Part shown: positions 24,196 through 36,697 of the stretch, in pieces
Numbering within the stretch: the first letter of the stretch is position 1
Layout: each line of letters starts with the position of its first letter
Assembly: GCA_034769895.1 (NCBI GenBank)
Contig: CM068372.1
Location: forward strand, 239,406,343-239,470,342
Reading direction: 5' to 3'
DNA: 64,000 nt
Source of the DNA: Magicicada septendecula
Lineage: Eukaryota > Arthropoda > Insecta > Hemiptera > Cicadidae
Made by a program: the position numbers and the translations under genes
Notes under the pieces: generated by a model
Told to the model about the DNA's origin: nothing
What the model saw: the letters and a program-made list of their open reading frames with translations, nothing else
The model's database searches: none

Positions 24196-25113
24196 ATAGC
24201 CTACATATCGTCGGTGCTAGTCCCACCTTTTTTACTTTGAAGCGCTTTTGATTTTTCTCTGAAGTACTGCCACCTCAGACTGCAATTTCCTTTCAACGTC
24301 GACCACTGATCGACTTAATGCACTTGAAATTTTGTCTACAGCATTACTTCTGCTATTTGAATTTTATGTTTACTGTTAGTTATGTCCCTTAACAGTTTCT
24401 TTTTCATATAAATGAATTCGTTTAAAACTTCGTCTTTACACTCCCCATAACTTTTTAACGTATAACAAACCGTAAATCAACAGACTGCAAGTAAAAATAT
24501 CACACTGCATAAAGAAACTACAAACCACATCAAATGACAACATTTAACGGCAAAAAAAGTCAGCGCTCTAGTGAGGTTATTGAGAACTAGTCCCATGCAA
24601 CATGACCGTTCCCTTCGTGTTGGCAACAAAGTTGTGCAACAGTGTTCGGGACTAATTATCCAACAAAATTTGTAGTGCAACAAAATCCCCAACATATTTC
24701 TGGCGTTTCCACGCATACACTGTCACCAATATTTTGCACACCTCTGTTGACAACACTGTTGGAGACAAAAATTTGTATGCATGTAAACTAGGCTTTAGAC
24801 GTACCTGCAATCAAATAGAATCGATATATTTAAAAGGACAAGGAAAATTTTAAAACAACCATATTCCCCTAGCCACCTGGCCTAAAGTAGGCAAGTTAGG
24901 CATAATTCGAGAGGGTCTTGTCTTGTAGTGAAGTGTTCGTTTTCTGCGGTCCCCCCCCCCCCCAAACAACTTCCAGTTCGGAAGCTATCAACATGTATTG
25001 TTAAATTTCGTACAAGCAATTTATTAAAGTATTATAATTACAAAATATTCAATTGTTGTTACTGTTGCTAGGTAACAAACATTACCCTAAACGTATTTTT
25101 TAAGAAGTACAGA
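24196..25113. other. Intergenic stretch left of the tandem duplication
   Basis: There is no supportable gene. A 79-codon minus-strand ORF at 24477-24716 shows no motif. A pure C-run lies at about 24950-24963. Confidence 0.5.
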
Positions 25114-27535
25114 AACAGCCTTTCTAAGCGCCACGGTTGCTCTTTGTTTTTATAACTTTAATTATAGCTCTACTAATTATAAGTGTGTGTGTGTGTGTGT
25201 GTGTGTTAACGTCATTTAACACAACAGTGAATTAACGATAATAATTGATACGATAATAACTCTGTAGTCCTTGATGTATTCGTCATAAGTTATATTAATA
25301 ACGTAAATAAATATATCAACCTCGTCTTTTTATGTATTAATGACCTCGAGAGCGTTATTACTGAATTTCAGTATTATACCTGTTTTAATGCTCAAAAGAT
25401 CGATGCATGACTTTTGATGTACCAGAGAAGACATGTTCCGTTGGTGTTTCGATCCGTTTACAAATCAAACCCATTTAACGTTTGATATATTTATAGTCGA
25501 GAGAAAATATTGTTCATAACCACCACCTCAAATGACTTTCTAAAGCGTATCTGTTAAATTATTCGGAAATAATTTTATTTCGTGAGATGGCCAGCTGCCT
25601 CTGTCCGTTATATATTTGTCTAAATAAACTGGTTGTTTGTTAACAGCCAATTAATGATTCTGCGATTAACAACCCGGATCGCATGGTTAGACGATCATAT
25701 TTCCACTCACGGATCACATACAGAGTCCGCGTATAACAGTAAATAAAATGGATGTGTAATGTGGCTTACGACTCGTAATGGGTTCATTTATTGATTATTT
25801 GTTGATTTAAATTTACAAATGTAATTTTAGTTATTTTATTTTATTAAATCCATTATTGTCTGACTGTGCATTTAAGAATCATTGTGCAGGCATAGCATGT
25901 GTAAAGGTTGATAAAGATATTGTTTGTCCTTATTTAAATAATGCGTAAGTTTCCAAATTTTTAACAATGTCGATACGGATTCCTTTCATTTGCGATACTC
26001 ACTATTGCTGTTATAATGCCACCATACCTTTGCATACATCGTGTGCACTTCGTGGGTTATTCTGCCATCTTCATTTACCATTATGATTATTTCTAATTTT
26101 CTGAAATGTTTTTCATATATCACCAAAGCACCAAAACTGGTCTATCATAGCGAGTAAATATTCATAACAATAATCTTTCCTTCTTAATTTACTGTTTTAT
26201 TTTATTAGATTGAGTGATACAGTTATTACATTGTGTGCAGGTAAAATTTTAAACTATGTGAGCACTTTTAAAACTTTTAAGTTATAATGGACATCCGTAT
26301 TGAGTGATAAACCAAAGTCCATTCAGATTCCTTTAAATTATTAAGACTCCTTAATAACTTGTAACGTCTGCTTCATCAGACTTGTTGGATTTAAATTAAT
26401 TGCGAAACGATGACGATAAGTCCTTTCTTTTCAGCAGTGTCAATAATCCATACTGCTGTAAAAATAACTGCAATTTTTGGAATAATAGCGATATTCCATA
26501 AAATAGAATACTATTTTTTACTATATTTCTCCTGAGATCAGTAAAAAATAAGTAAACCTTAACAAATATAATATGTGTTTACTTTTATTTTCTTTATTTA
26601 AGTGCGACGTGTTTATTTCAATTAGTAGTCGTCTGTTAGCAACAGTAGCCCAGTCATAGTTGTATTAGTTTCCATGTATAATCTAATTGAAATAAGTGCT
26701 AGAATAAATAATCCTGCCAATTATGAAGATTAGTCAGTAGTTCATTTTCTAACAGTGAAAACAAAACTACTGAAATCCACAAAGAAATTTGCCATGTTTA
26801 TGGACCAAATGTTTTTTATGTGACCGTAAATTTCGAAAATGGTGTCATTTGTTTAGAAAAGGCAGAACGAATATTCTTGGCAAAGAACGTAGCAGGACTT
26901 TGTGCGTACGATGGGAGATGGTTAGCCCTTAGACCAACGTGAACTTCGTTCCCTGTGAAGCGTTGGTCAGAGTGAAGTTGCGAGCGTATAGAATTTGACA
27001 GAACCAACGAAGAAAGAGGAGCGCTTCAAAATCGCTCAAGAAACCCTATGAATTGTATAGAATAAATCGCAAATATCATTATTCCAAACACTACTTTGGA
27101 ATAATTTTGCAAAAAAGTGGTCGGTTTTTGTCCCCTTTTCAATATAAAGTTAATGAATTAGCAAAATGTGCTATTTAAATGGAAGAGACTATTTTATTTT
27201 GAAAGTCGCAAGCAGAAAAATCTTTGAATGATTTATAATGGAAGATATTTTGTCAATTTCTAAGGAACCGGAGAGAAAACAAGAAGTATTCTTTTACTTT
27301 TTTGTTTAAGATTGTGAATGGAGACGTTTGTAAGTATGTGGAAACCGTTGATAACGACATCGAACCGAGACCGGTTTCTATAGGTGACATCACTAAAAGC
27401 GAAAACCATTCGTTTGGTATACACTACAAAACAAATTTCAATTTCAACTGTAATTTCAATTTATTATTTTACAAAGTACCATATATCCGATTACATGGAA
27501 TGTTATTAGTTTTCCCCAACGCATTCTCAATTACA
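25114..27535. other. Pre-insertion flanking DNA (unit 1)
   Basis: This AT-rich DNA precedes the BEL insertion point. A 63-codon minus-strand ORF (26816-27007) is present and identical in both units, but it has no recognisable domain. There is nothing I can call a gene. It contains the (GT)n run at 25183-25206. Confidence 0.5.
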
Positions 27536-27540
27536 TTCGT
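27536..27540. repeat. BEL target site duplication, left copy in unit 1 (ttcgt)
   Basis: This precedes the LTR directly. The matching right copy is not next to this LTR but at 52713-52717, which shows where the original 3' end lies. Confidence 0.85.
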
Positions 27541-28037
27541 TGTTAAACTTTGTACTTATAATATCTGCAATGTAACGGCGTGTGTGCGTGCAGTGACGTC
27601 ATCCCCCCCCCGTTAAACTGCTGCCAGCGTGTCCTGCATGCTCGCAGCAAGCCAGTCTAGTTCAGTTAACTGCTAAACTCCGAAAGGGCAACAAGCCTTC
27701 ATTTCGCCAGCCGCGGCTATGTAATTATTATCAATTCTGAATATTCCACTTCAAATTATTATTATGATCTTCAGTACTTAATTCATTAATACTTAGGCAA
27801 TTTTCAGCTTCAATTTATTAGTATGACTTTCAATATTTAATTCAACTCTACTTCTCAGGCAATGTATGCCGCGCTGCACTGCACGTGCCATGCAATCGTT
27901 TTCATAAACATATAATAAACAGTTAATTCAAGGAAAATATACAGTCCACTACTTTATTTCATTTTGTACCAGCCAACTCATCACCTAACGTTGTAAGACC
28001 AACTCAAGATTATTTCGAGAGCGTCGAAGACGTGACA
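27541..28037 (+). mobile_element. BEL/Pao 5' LTR, duplicated copy (unit 1)
   Basis: This 497-bp LTR starts TGTTAAAC and ends GTGACA. It is near-identical to 36698-37194 and similar to the 3' LTR at 52213-52712, which has a longer C-run and several substitutions. An AATAAA lies near 27916. A primer-site-like sequence follows, so it is a 5' LTR by origin, not a solo LTR. Confidence 0.92.
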
Positions 28038-28311
28038 TTTGGTCCTCCGGGCCGGATCCGGATCGTGATTCTGATCAAGATTCTGATCTGTATTTCATTT
28101 AATGGGCCCAAACAACATTTTGTTCAAGCCCGAATCTTCTCAAACGTAAGATTGCTGGCCGTAGCATACCTTCATTATTTTCAAAAAAAAACTTCATACT
28201 TGGCCGTACAAGATTCTACTGGACATCATCTCTAAGACAGCAAGATATTATAATTCATCGTAGCTTGTCATACAGCAGCGAAAGATTAGAACTTCAAGCT
28301 TGAACGGAGAG
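28038..28311 (+). other. BEL leader fragment (unit 1)
   Basis: This non-coding 5' leader of the BEL element is cut by insertion of the long-LTR element at 28312. Its continuation is at 46395, after the nested element. Confidence 0.8.
28040..28057 (+). promoter_or_regulatory. BEL primer binding site (unit 1)
   Basis: TGGTCCTCCGGGCCGGAT begins two bases after the LTR. TTTGGTCC...CCGGAT directly after the 5' LTR is a pattern I recall from BEL/Pao elements. I did not identify the priming tRNA. Confidence 0.6.
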
Positions 28312-30557
28312 TGTGCCGGTGTTTGCCTAACCCGGCGGTCGAAGGTTTTATAAAATTGGTTTTAATATAACGCGAGCACAAATGTCGGTTAGCGCGACGA
28401 TATTCGGACGGCACTATTGAAACGACGCGCGCCATCTGTGGGTGAGTTTTGCTTTTGTTGCATCGTAACTGCTTAAGGCAGTTTCAGTCCGGCAAGCAGC
28501 GAAGCAACAGACTCCCAGACTCGAACAGACATCGTTACGTAGTTGTTTCTTCTGCACTAATGGCAAGCTAAATTTACGAGACTTCCCGGTAAGTAATCAT
28601 AGCATCTTATAGTATGCGTCAAAAAATAATTAAATTTATTTAACGTAAATGTGTGCAGCCGTATGCGAAAGACGAATGTAGTTGGTGCGATCGGGCAGTG
28701 TGTGTATGTTGTAAAAGATTTATTCAATGTTCAGTATATACAGCTCATATCTTTTTCTTAATTATTATACAAGAGTCACCGTAATTATTTGATAAAGCTT
28801 GATGTAAATTTATAAGTTAAACTCAGTGTGTATGGACAGAGTTGAATTGCGTGGGTTATGTATGTACACGCAAGGGACTGCAAGTGTGTTCTTTTTAATT
28901 AATTATGGCAGTAAAAATAAATTGTGAGACCACCCTTAGATGAAACACTATTAATATTTTATTTGTGTGCAACTGTGAGTGCCTTTAATGTGGTCATTTT
29001 CTGACAAATTAAGATAATTGTGTGCCACGTGGCGCGGCCAACCTGTTTGATTATGTCGGCACTTGTTAAGATCTAGTGCAAGTGACTTTTACTCTACACC
29101 TTTTAATAATATTTTTTTTATTTAGAGAGTTCATTATCACCTTGTAGACTTAATTACTCTTCAGGCAATTTTCAAAAAAACATAATAACCGAAAATTTAT
29201 TTTTTATCTTGAGTTGGTTGGAAGGCCCGTTCTGTGGTTATTACCTGGGAATGGGGTGCACATTTTTATGAACAGCATTTCTAATTTTTGGTGAATTCCC
29301 AGGGTTCTCGTCTTAGCCGGAGATTCTGGTCTATGCTGATGTGACTACACCTTCATCAGCCATGAGCCATCACACACACGCCTGTTCGGAAGAGGGAGTC
29401 TGTTGAACAACCACAAGACGCCTCACATGCTCACGACTAAGGTGATATGAACTCTTTATATTTTCGTTGGCCGGGCCTGCCGTTCACCTGATTTACAAAT
29501 TAATTTTCTTTTGAAACCATGTGCCCACGCGGCTAGACAGTCTGCTCTGGGGTGTGTCAGCTGAACATTCATTATGAACATCATGTGACTTTTATAACTT
29601 AACTCCGTAAATCTAAATACTATGTTTGTAATTGTGTGCTGCACTGGGGGAGCGTGCCAGAGGTTTTTTTTTCTATTAAATATTTTTTATATATAGACAA
29701 GAGTCATTACACTATTCACTACAAATTTTAAGTCACATGTTAGGGGTTCTGTTCCGGCTGGTTCAGAACGGGTTTATATTTTAATTTCATTTTGGTTTAA
29801 CAGGTAAGGGCTGGGGGGGGTTTCGTTTTCGGGCTGGTTTTTGGGGGTAAAAGGGGACATAGTTTTTGCCAGGCACATGTTCATTCAGTTTAAGGCAGGT
29901 TTGATTCATGTCACACATGGTCAAGTACATGCTGGCGCGCTCCCACATCTGCTAGGATACAACAGTCGGTTATTATAAACTCATTTATACACAGCCATCT
30001 GGCTTTAACAGAAAAGAAATTTTATATTTTTGTGGGCATATACTGATTAATTTTCGACCTTGTATAAGCATATACTGATACATGTATCCAACTGGATTTG
30101 TAAAACAAAATTAACATTTTAGCAACTCATACCAATTGCTTAAAATCAGGTGATGAGGATTTTTCTCGTTTATATGATGTCTAAGAAACTTAAAGATTTT
30201 CATATGCTCATAGTGGGCTAATTATCAGATGCTATCTATATATCTGGGCAGTCCGGTCTCTCTTTATGCCTTGTGAGTGATTATCATCCTTTTGCGGGTT
30301 TTTTTGTAATTATTTAACTTGATGGGAATTAATGAATCATGGTGACTGGAAGTTGAACATTTATGATTGCCGGTCTTGGGGCTCTGCAGAAACGCTTCCT
30401 GTCGGGCAGGTCGAGCATGCGTATTCTAAGGGGACTAGGTGTCTATAATATGTGTATATAATTATGAGTGTATGTGTCTTTATGTTCCGTACGTGTTGTT
30501 AATGTTAAGTGTTAGTAAAAAAAAGGGGGGAATTATATAATTGAGGAATGTTGCCTG

Positions 30558-30593
<36 letters not shown>

Positions 30594-30933
30594 ATAGATA
30601 GATATTGTCTTTGACACGATTAAGGATATGTGAATTATTTATTTATTATGTTTTTTGTGGGTTATTGCCCGTGCCATGTGATAATTATGTGATTTGCAGG
30701 ATATTATATGTAACGAATTATGGGGGCAAAATAAAAGTTGTTATTGTTAAATTACAGCCGAGTTTCATTGCAAGTCCCGTCATACTGGACCCAGCGCATT
30801 TTTGGCTTCTCTAGGCTCCGGCCTAGTTTTAAATAACTTGTGGCTTCTCTTTCAAAAAAAATATAAATACAAAAAAAATAAATACAAAAAAAGTTTTTTT
30901 TTTATATACAGCAAAAAGGAAAGAGGGGTTACA
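28312..30933 (+). mobile_element. Long LTR of the gag-only retrotransposon, copy 1 (2622 bp)
   Basis: It begins TGTGCCGGTGTTTGCC and ends GGGGTTACA, with TG...CA ends. A TATA-like ttttataaaa lies at 28346-28355 and an AATAAA near 30730. It contains a strong 5' splice-donor consensus CCG|GTAAGT at 28588/28589, which is also conserved in the old copy at 6780-8642. ORFs inside are short and unconvincing. It is followed by a primer site at 30936. This copy has no partner LTR of its own because the duplication cut the element. Confidence 0.92.
28589..28594 (+). promoter_or_regulatory. Candidate 5' splice donor inside the long LTR
   Basis: GTAAGT preceded by CCG is present in all three long LTRs (28589, about 37746, about 44025). 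It is also conserved in the diverged LTR, where its reverse is acttac at 8363-8368. Conservation in a background of many changes suggests function. A matching acceptor candidate is the T-run plus ggtag ending at 31051. Use in splicing is inference. Confidence 0.45.
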
Positions 30934-30935
30934 AA

Positions 30936-30946
30936 TGGTAGCAGAG
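30936..30946 (+). promoter_or_regulatory. Primer binding site matching initiator tRNA-Met (copy 1)
   Basis: TGGTAGCAGAG lies two bases after the LTR and is complementary to the 3' end of animal initiator tRNA-Met (...CTCTGCTACCA). The match is 11 bases, then diverges. Confidence 0.75.
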
Positions 30947-31520
30947 AGCGTGGTTCATTCGAGGGTTGAACCCTTGGGTCCTTGGTGTGACGGGGCTTGC
31001 AAACTCAGAAATACTATGCTATTGTTATGCCATTGTTTTTTTTTTTGGTAGATGCCCATGTAGGCTAGTTTAGGTATAACTTGTGATTCTGGTCGCACCA
31101 CGGGGCGGGTATTTGTGTTTAGAAAATTTGAGAGGTTGAACTGCCGGGGGGTCTCAAGCGTTGCCTTGGTGATAGAATTTGGCTGATTCGAGGTCGGAGT
31201 TTAGCGTGTGACATTAGCGGGATGCGGTATGGCCTGATCGGAAGTCGGTACCGTCACCTACTAAATTCCTGAATTAAGAATACTGACTACTAGTTGTGTC
31301 GGTGAGACGTGTGTGTCGGATTGATGTTTGATGTTATGTATGTTCAGTATTGTTGGTTGTTGCTTGTCTCCTTCTGTGGTGTTAGTAGGTGGTTCCGAAG
31401 TAGGCCAGGTCTCCGCAGCGCTAGAGAACCCGGGGGTCGCTCAAAGGAAGGACAGTACTTTGGTTTTTTCTGATTCTTGTGAATATGTTTTTGAAGGTCG
31501 TGTTTGTGTTAGGTTTTTAG

Positions 31521-33611
31521 TGGGGATTTGTTTTATTATTGTTTGTTTTGAATTGTGCAATTCTGGCGGCGGTATGCTATCAGAAATTGCCCCACCCTCT
31601 TTCAGGAGTTCTCCAGAAACTTTCAGTGTTAGATGGAATAGAGGAGGAGCAGTTGCTGGTTTTCTTAGATCTTGTTCTGCAGTTGGCAGATTTCCCGGGG
31701 GTGTCCGATGGGGAGGTCTTGTCCCTTATATACCCGTATTGTCGGGGTTCATTAGCAGGGTTGGTCACCAACAACACTCTGTGTCGGGGCGGCAGTGTCG
31801 ATGCTTTCCATGGGGAAGTGTTGGATTTCTTCATACCCCATCGACGACGTGCCCAGCTTAAGTTTGAGTTATTCTATCGCCTACAGGCCAACGGAGAGGC
31901 GTTAGGAGACTTCGTGCATGATGTAAGGAAAGCTGCCCGTATATTAAGGTTGGGGTTGCCCGAGACGGAAGTAATACAAGTAATACGAGAAGGTCTGAAT
32001 CCCCAAGAGAGATCTCATTTGATCTTCGCAGATCCTCCACGTTGTTTTGCGGACCTGGACCGGTGGTGTGCGCATGCCCGGAGAGTCCAGGAGAATGATG
32101 AGTCCCGGGGAAGAGATGCTACAGATGTCCAATACTCCAGTGGTTTGTCAGGAAGATCTAAAAGGGACAAACATGGTGGTTGGTGGAGAACACAAGAGAC
32201 TGTCAGAAAGCCTGAATATTCCGGAAGTGACGGAGGCTACAAGGGGGTGGCAAGTGAGAAGACGGTAACAACAGCTACAGCACGGAAAACAAAGAAATAC
32301 GAAATTAACAGGGGAAGAAGAAATTATGTTAGGGAACAAACATCGGCAAGTAGGGAGCCTGTACCAAGGCGTTATTCCTATTCGGAGAAGAAGGAAACTT
32401 TAAAGGTTCCAGAGGAAGTACAAGTGCCTAAGAGAGTAGTGGATGAAGAAGGTGAAGCAGAAGAAGAAAAGCGGAATAACTTCTGTGGATCAATACAAGA
32501 GCCTAGGAACACGTCAGTTAACACTGAGTTACAGGACTCGAAGAGGACGTCATGGTTGAATCCAGATGCCGCAGAATTTGTTCCGGTATCTCCATCTCGG
32601 TTCGTGAGGGATCCAGAGCCTGTAACATCATCATCGCCTACGCCGGGATATGAGAAGTCACTTGATGGTGTAGCTTTACCATCGCCAGTAGAAATTAATT
32701 TAGTCATTGCACATGAACCTGGACAGCTGGATTCCAGGGTGGAAAATGTTGAGGACGTTGTAGTTGCTGAAAGTGGTGAAGGAGCGGAATCGACAGAAGA
32801 GGCAGAAGAGCGGTCTGCGGATGCTGCACAGGGAAGTATAGTTATAGGTGTTAGGGAGACTGAAGAGTCGGAGTTTGCGGAGGGACACAGGGATGTCCAG
32901 GCTGCAAGTGTTTCTGAGGTTGTGGATGGACAAGGGGATGTTCATGCCGCAAGTGTGGTAGAAGTAGACGAGGTAGACGTTGAGGAGAAATTTGGTGGCA
33001 ACGTTGTGGAGTGTGCGAGTGAGATTGATGTAGTGTGTGAAGATGTGCAGACGCCTTCTGTAAGTAGTGTTGAGGATTCCGAAGAACGAAAAGAAGTTTC
33101 AGGTGGACCAGGTGAGCAACTAGAGGAGGACAAGGATGTGCAGTGTTCTGATGGTGGAAGTGGATGTGATGGCGATTATGTTGATGATGAACGTGTTGAT
33201 GAAAATGAGATTTGAGAAGAAGTTGGTGAAGAAGCTTGTGAAGGAGCTGGTGACGAGTGTGATGATGAAATTGGGGAGGAGCTGAGGGAAGATGCGGTTG
33301 AAGATGGATCAGAGGAGCAGCTGGAAAATGCTGAGGAGGTGCAGTGTCATGAGGTTGATTTGGATTATGGGGATGAAAAGGGGGAAATGGTAGAAGAAAA
33401 GAAAGAAGTAGAAAAGGAAGAAATTGTAGTAGAGGAGTTAGGTGATGAGCATAATCCAAATCGGAGTGAAAGTAGTGAGGTAAGTTGCCCCGATTCTGAT
33501 TCAGAGGAAACAAGTCCGTACCGTTCAACACGAAATAGTTCCTCAGAGAGTGGTGTCCGAAAGGAACGAGTACCCAAAGTCCGTCACAGAAAGGTAAGAA
33601 GAAGAGGTTAA
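31521..33611 (+). pseudogene. Gag-like protein of the long-LTR element, unit 1, with in-frame TGA
   Basis: One frame runs from after a stop at 31518-31520 to TAA at 33609-33611, interrupted only by TGA at 33213-33215. The first about 190 residues look like a retrotransposon Gag capsid, with KFELFYRLQANGEALGDFVHD and ETEVIQVIREGLNPQERS. The rest is strongly acidic (Glu/Asp/Val-rich) and ends with a basic tail (RHRKVRRRG). No zinc knuckle, protease, RT or integrase follows. The frame has no ATG upstream of the capsid part. An upstream frame from ATG 31331 overlaps it, so a frameshift, a splice or a mutation must supply the start. The identical defects in unit 2 predate the duplication. Confidence 0.7.
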
Positions 33612-34199
33612 CGGGTAGCGGGTAGATGTTCCCCACTGTCCCAGTGGTGTTCGTCTACTTCAGGGTTGCGCCCCTGCCCACGCGAGCCTTGGTTTTCTCC
33701 AGTCATACTCCTTTTCGGAGCGAACCATGTCCTTACCCTTACTCCTAGCTATTGACCTTTTAATGATCCTTGCCCTGTTTCATCTTCCCGATTTTCCTAC
33801 CCCTCCCCTTAGTAAAAAAAAAAAAAAAAAAAAAAAAAAACTATCAATAAGGAATTAGAGAACCTTGCCGAGAGTGCACTTTAGATTGTGGTCCTCGAGA
33901 TTGTCAGTTTCCCCTGTTTTAAAAGTAAGATGGAGAGTGATAGCGTGCTGTTGTTTCTGATTAGTGGTTGACTTTGATTTTTGTTTAGTGTAGAACAGGA
34001 GAGCATTCTCCGGTTGTTCCCCGGGTGTTTTTGTTGAGAGAGAGAATTGTATTTATTGTGTATCGACGTCGGCAGAGAAGTGAAACCCCCCTTGCTAGTC
34101 ATGGTGTTTTTGTTGAGTAATAGTTAGGATGGATGTTCGCATGCCCTTGGTGTGGTCCTCTCTGTCTGGCTAAGCGGGGCCGTCCGCCATTGTGTAGGG
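33612..34199 (+). other. 3' interior of the gag-only element, truncated (unit 1)
   Basis: This is non-coding sequence with an A-run of about 30 bases near 33812-33840. It ends abruptly at the duplication junction. Confidence 0.7.
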
Positions 34200-34266
34200 A
34201 ACAGCCTTTCTAAGCGCCACGGTTGCTCTTTGTTTTTATAACTTTAATTATAGCTCTACTAATTAT

Positions 34267-34364
<98 letters not shown>

Positions 34365-36692
34365 ACGTCATTTAACACAACAGTGAATTAACGATAATAA
34401 TTGATACGATAATAACTCTGTAGTCCTTGATGTATTCGTCATAAGTTATATTAATAACGTAAATAAATATATCAACCTCGTCTTTTTATGTATTAATGAC
34501 CTCGAGAGCGTTATTACTGAATTTCAGTATTATACCTGTTTTAATGCTCAAAAGATCGATGCATGACTTTTGATGTACCAGAGAAGACATGTTCCGTTGG
34601 TGTTTCGATCCGTTTACAAATCAAACCCATTTAACGTTTGATATATTTATAGTCGAGAGAAAATATTGTTCATAACCACCACCTCAAATGACTTTCTAAA
34701 GCGTATCTGTTAAATTATTCGGAAATAATTTTATTTCGTGAGATGGCCAGCTGCCTCTGTCCGTTATATATTTGTCTAAATAAACTGGTTGTTTGTTAAC
34801 AGCCAATTAATGATTCTGCGATTAACAACCCGAGATCGCATGGTTAGACGATCATATTTCCACTCACGGATCACATACAGAGTCCGCGTATAACAGTAAA
34901 TAAAATGGATGTGTAATGTGGCTTACGACTCGTAATGGGTTCATTTATTGATTATTTGTTGATTTAAATTTACAAATGTAATTTTAGTTATTTTATTTTA
35001 TTAAATCCATTATTGTCTGACTGTGCATTTAAGAATCATTGTGCAGGCATAGCATGTGTAAAGGTTGATAAAGATATTGTTTGTCCTTATTTAAATAATG
35101 CGTAAGTTTCCAAATTTTTAACAATGTCGATACGGATTCCTTTCATTTGCGATACTCACTATTGCTGTTATAATGCCACCATACCTTTGCATACATCGTG
35201 TGCACTTCGTGGGTTATTCTGCCATCTTCATTTACCATTATGATTATTTCTAATTTTCTGAAATGTTTTTCATATATCACCAAAGCACCAAAACTGGTCT
35301 ATCATAGCGAGTAAATATTCATAACAATAATCTTTCCTTCTTAATTTACTGTTTTATTTTATTAGATTGAGTGATACAGTTATTACATTGTGTGCAGGTA
35401 AAATTTTAAACTATGTGAGCACTTTTAAAACTTTTAAGTTATAATGGACATCCGTATTGAGTGATAAACCAAAGTCCATTCAGATTCCTTTAAATTATTA
35501 AGACTCCTTAATAACTTGTAACGTCTGCTTCATCAGACTTGTTGGATTTAAATTAATTGCGAAACGATGACGATAAGTCCTTTCTTTTCAGCAGTGTCAA
35601 TAATCCATACTGCTGTAAAAATAACTGCAATTTTTGGAATAATAGCGATATTCCATAAAATAGAATACTATTTTTTACTATATTTCTCCTGAGATCAGTA
35701 AAAAATAAGTAAACCTTAACAAATATAATATGTGTTTACTTTTATTTTCTTTATTTAAGTGCGACGTGTTTATTTCAATTAGTAGTCGTCTGTTAGCAAC
35801 AGTAGCCCAGTCATAGTTGTATTAGTTTCCATGTATAATCTAATTGAAATAAGTGCTAGAATAAATAACCCTGCCAATTATGAAGATTAGTCAGTAGTTC
35901 ATTTTCTAACAGTGAAAACAAAACTACTGAAATCCACAAAGAAATTTGCCATGTTTATGGACCAAATGTTTTTTATGTGACCGTAAATTTCGAAAATGGT
36001 GTCATTTGTTTAGAAAAGGCAGAACGAATATTCTTGGCAAAGAACGTAGCAGGACTTTGTGCGTACGATGGGAGATGGTTAGCCCTTAGACCAACGTGAA
36101 CTTCGTTCCCTGTGAAGCGTTGGTCAGAGTGAAGTTGCGAGCGTATAGAATTTGACAGAACCAACGAAGAAAGAGGAGCGCTTCAAAATCGCTCAAGAAA
36201 CCCTATGAATTGTATAGAATAAATCGCAAATATCATTATTCCAAACACTACTTTGGAATAATTTTGCAAAAAAGTGGTCGGTTTTTGTCCCCTTTTCAAT
36301 ATAAAGTTAATGAATTAGCAAAATGTGCTATTTAAATGGAAGAGACTATTTTATTTTGAAAGTCGCAAGCAGAAAAATCTTTGAATGATTTATAATGGAA
36401 GATATTTTGTCAATTTCTAAGGAACCGGAGAGAAAACAAGAAGTATTCTTTTACTTTTTTGTTTAAGATTGTGAATGGAGACGTTTGTAAGTATGTGGAA
36501 ACCGTTGATAACGACATCGAACCGAGACCGGTTTCTATAGGTGACATCACTAAAAGCGAAAACCATTCGTTTGGTATACACTACAAAACAAATTTCAATT
36601 TCAACTGTAATTTCAATTTATTATTTTACAAAGTACCATATATCCGATTACATGGAATGTTATTAGTTTTCCCCAACGCATTCTCAATTACA
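34200..36692. other. Pre-insertion flanking DNA (unit 2)
   Basis: This repeats 25114-27535, with a longer (GT)n run at 34269-34362. No gene is recognised. Confidence 0.5.
34269..34362. repeat. (GT)n microsatellite, expanded in unit 2
   Basis: About 47 GT units are present here, against 12 at the same place in unit 1 (25183-25206). Confidence 0.97.
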
Positions 36693-36697
36693 TTCGT
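36693..36697. repeat. BEL target site duplication, left (ttcgt)
   Basis: This 5-bp repeat matches 52713-52717, directly after the BEL 3' LTR 16 kb away. A 5-bp duplication is usual for BEL/Pao. Confidence 0.88.

Larger units (their letters stand above)
25114..34199. repeat. Tandem segmental duplication, unit 1 (about 9.09 kb)
   Basis: Starting at aacagcctttctaagcg, this block recurs at 34200 with a nearly constant offset of 9157-9167 bases and only scattered substitutions, for example at 28422, 28076 and 25675. Offsets change at microsatellites: the GT run is 24 bases here and about 94 in unit 2, and the TA run is also longer there. The unit holds host flank, a BEL 5' LTR and leader, the long LTR, and most of the gag-only interior. 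It stops abruptly after tgtgtaggga, inside that interior. Confidence 0.93.

Noticed and set aside
24477-24716. 79-codon minus-strand ORF with hydrophobic end
   Set aside because: It has no motif, no splice or promoter context and no duplicate. Chance ORFs of this length are common here.
27541-28037. Solo BEL LTR
   Set aside because: The flanking five bases do not match each other (ttcgt left, tttgg right), and a primer site follows. The matching flank is at 52713, so it is a duplicated 5' LTR.
31328-31861. 177-codon ORF upstream of and overlapping gag
   Set aside because: Only the other frame carries capsid motifs from 31540 on. The first about 60 codons might supply a start by frameshift, but there is no evidence that the full ORF is a protein.
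32851-33636. 261-codon minus-strand ORF rich in His, Pro and Leu (also at 42018-42803)
   Set aside because: It is the antisense shadow of the acidic Glu/Asp-rich part of the gag-like frame. Its composition follows from that and it has no domain.
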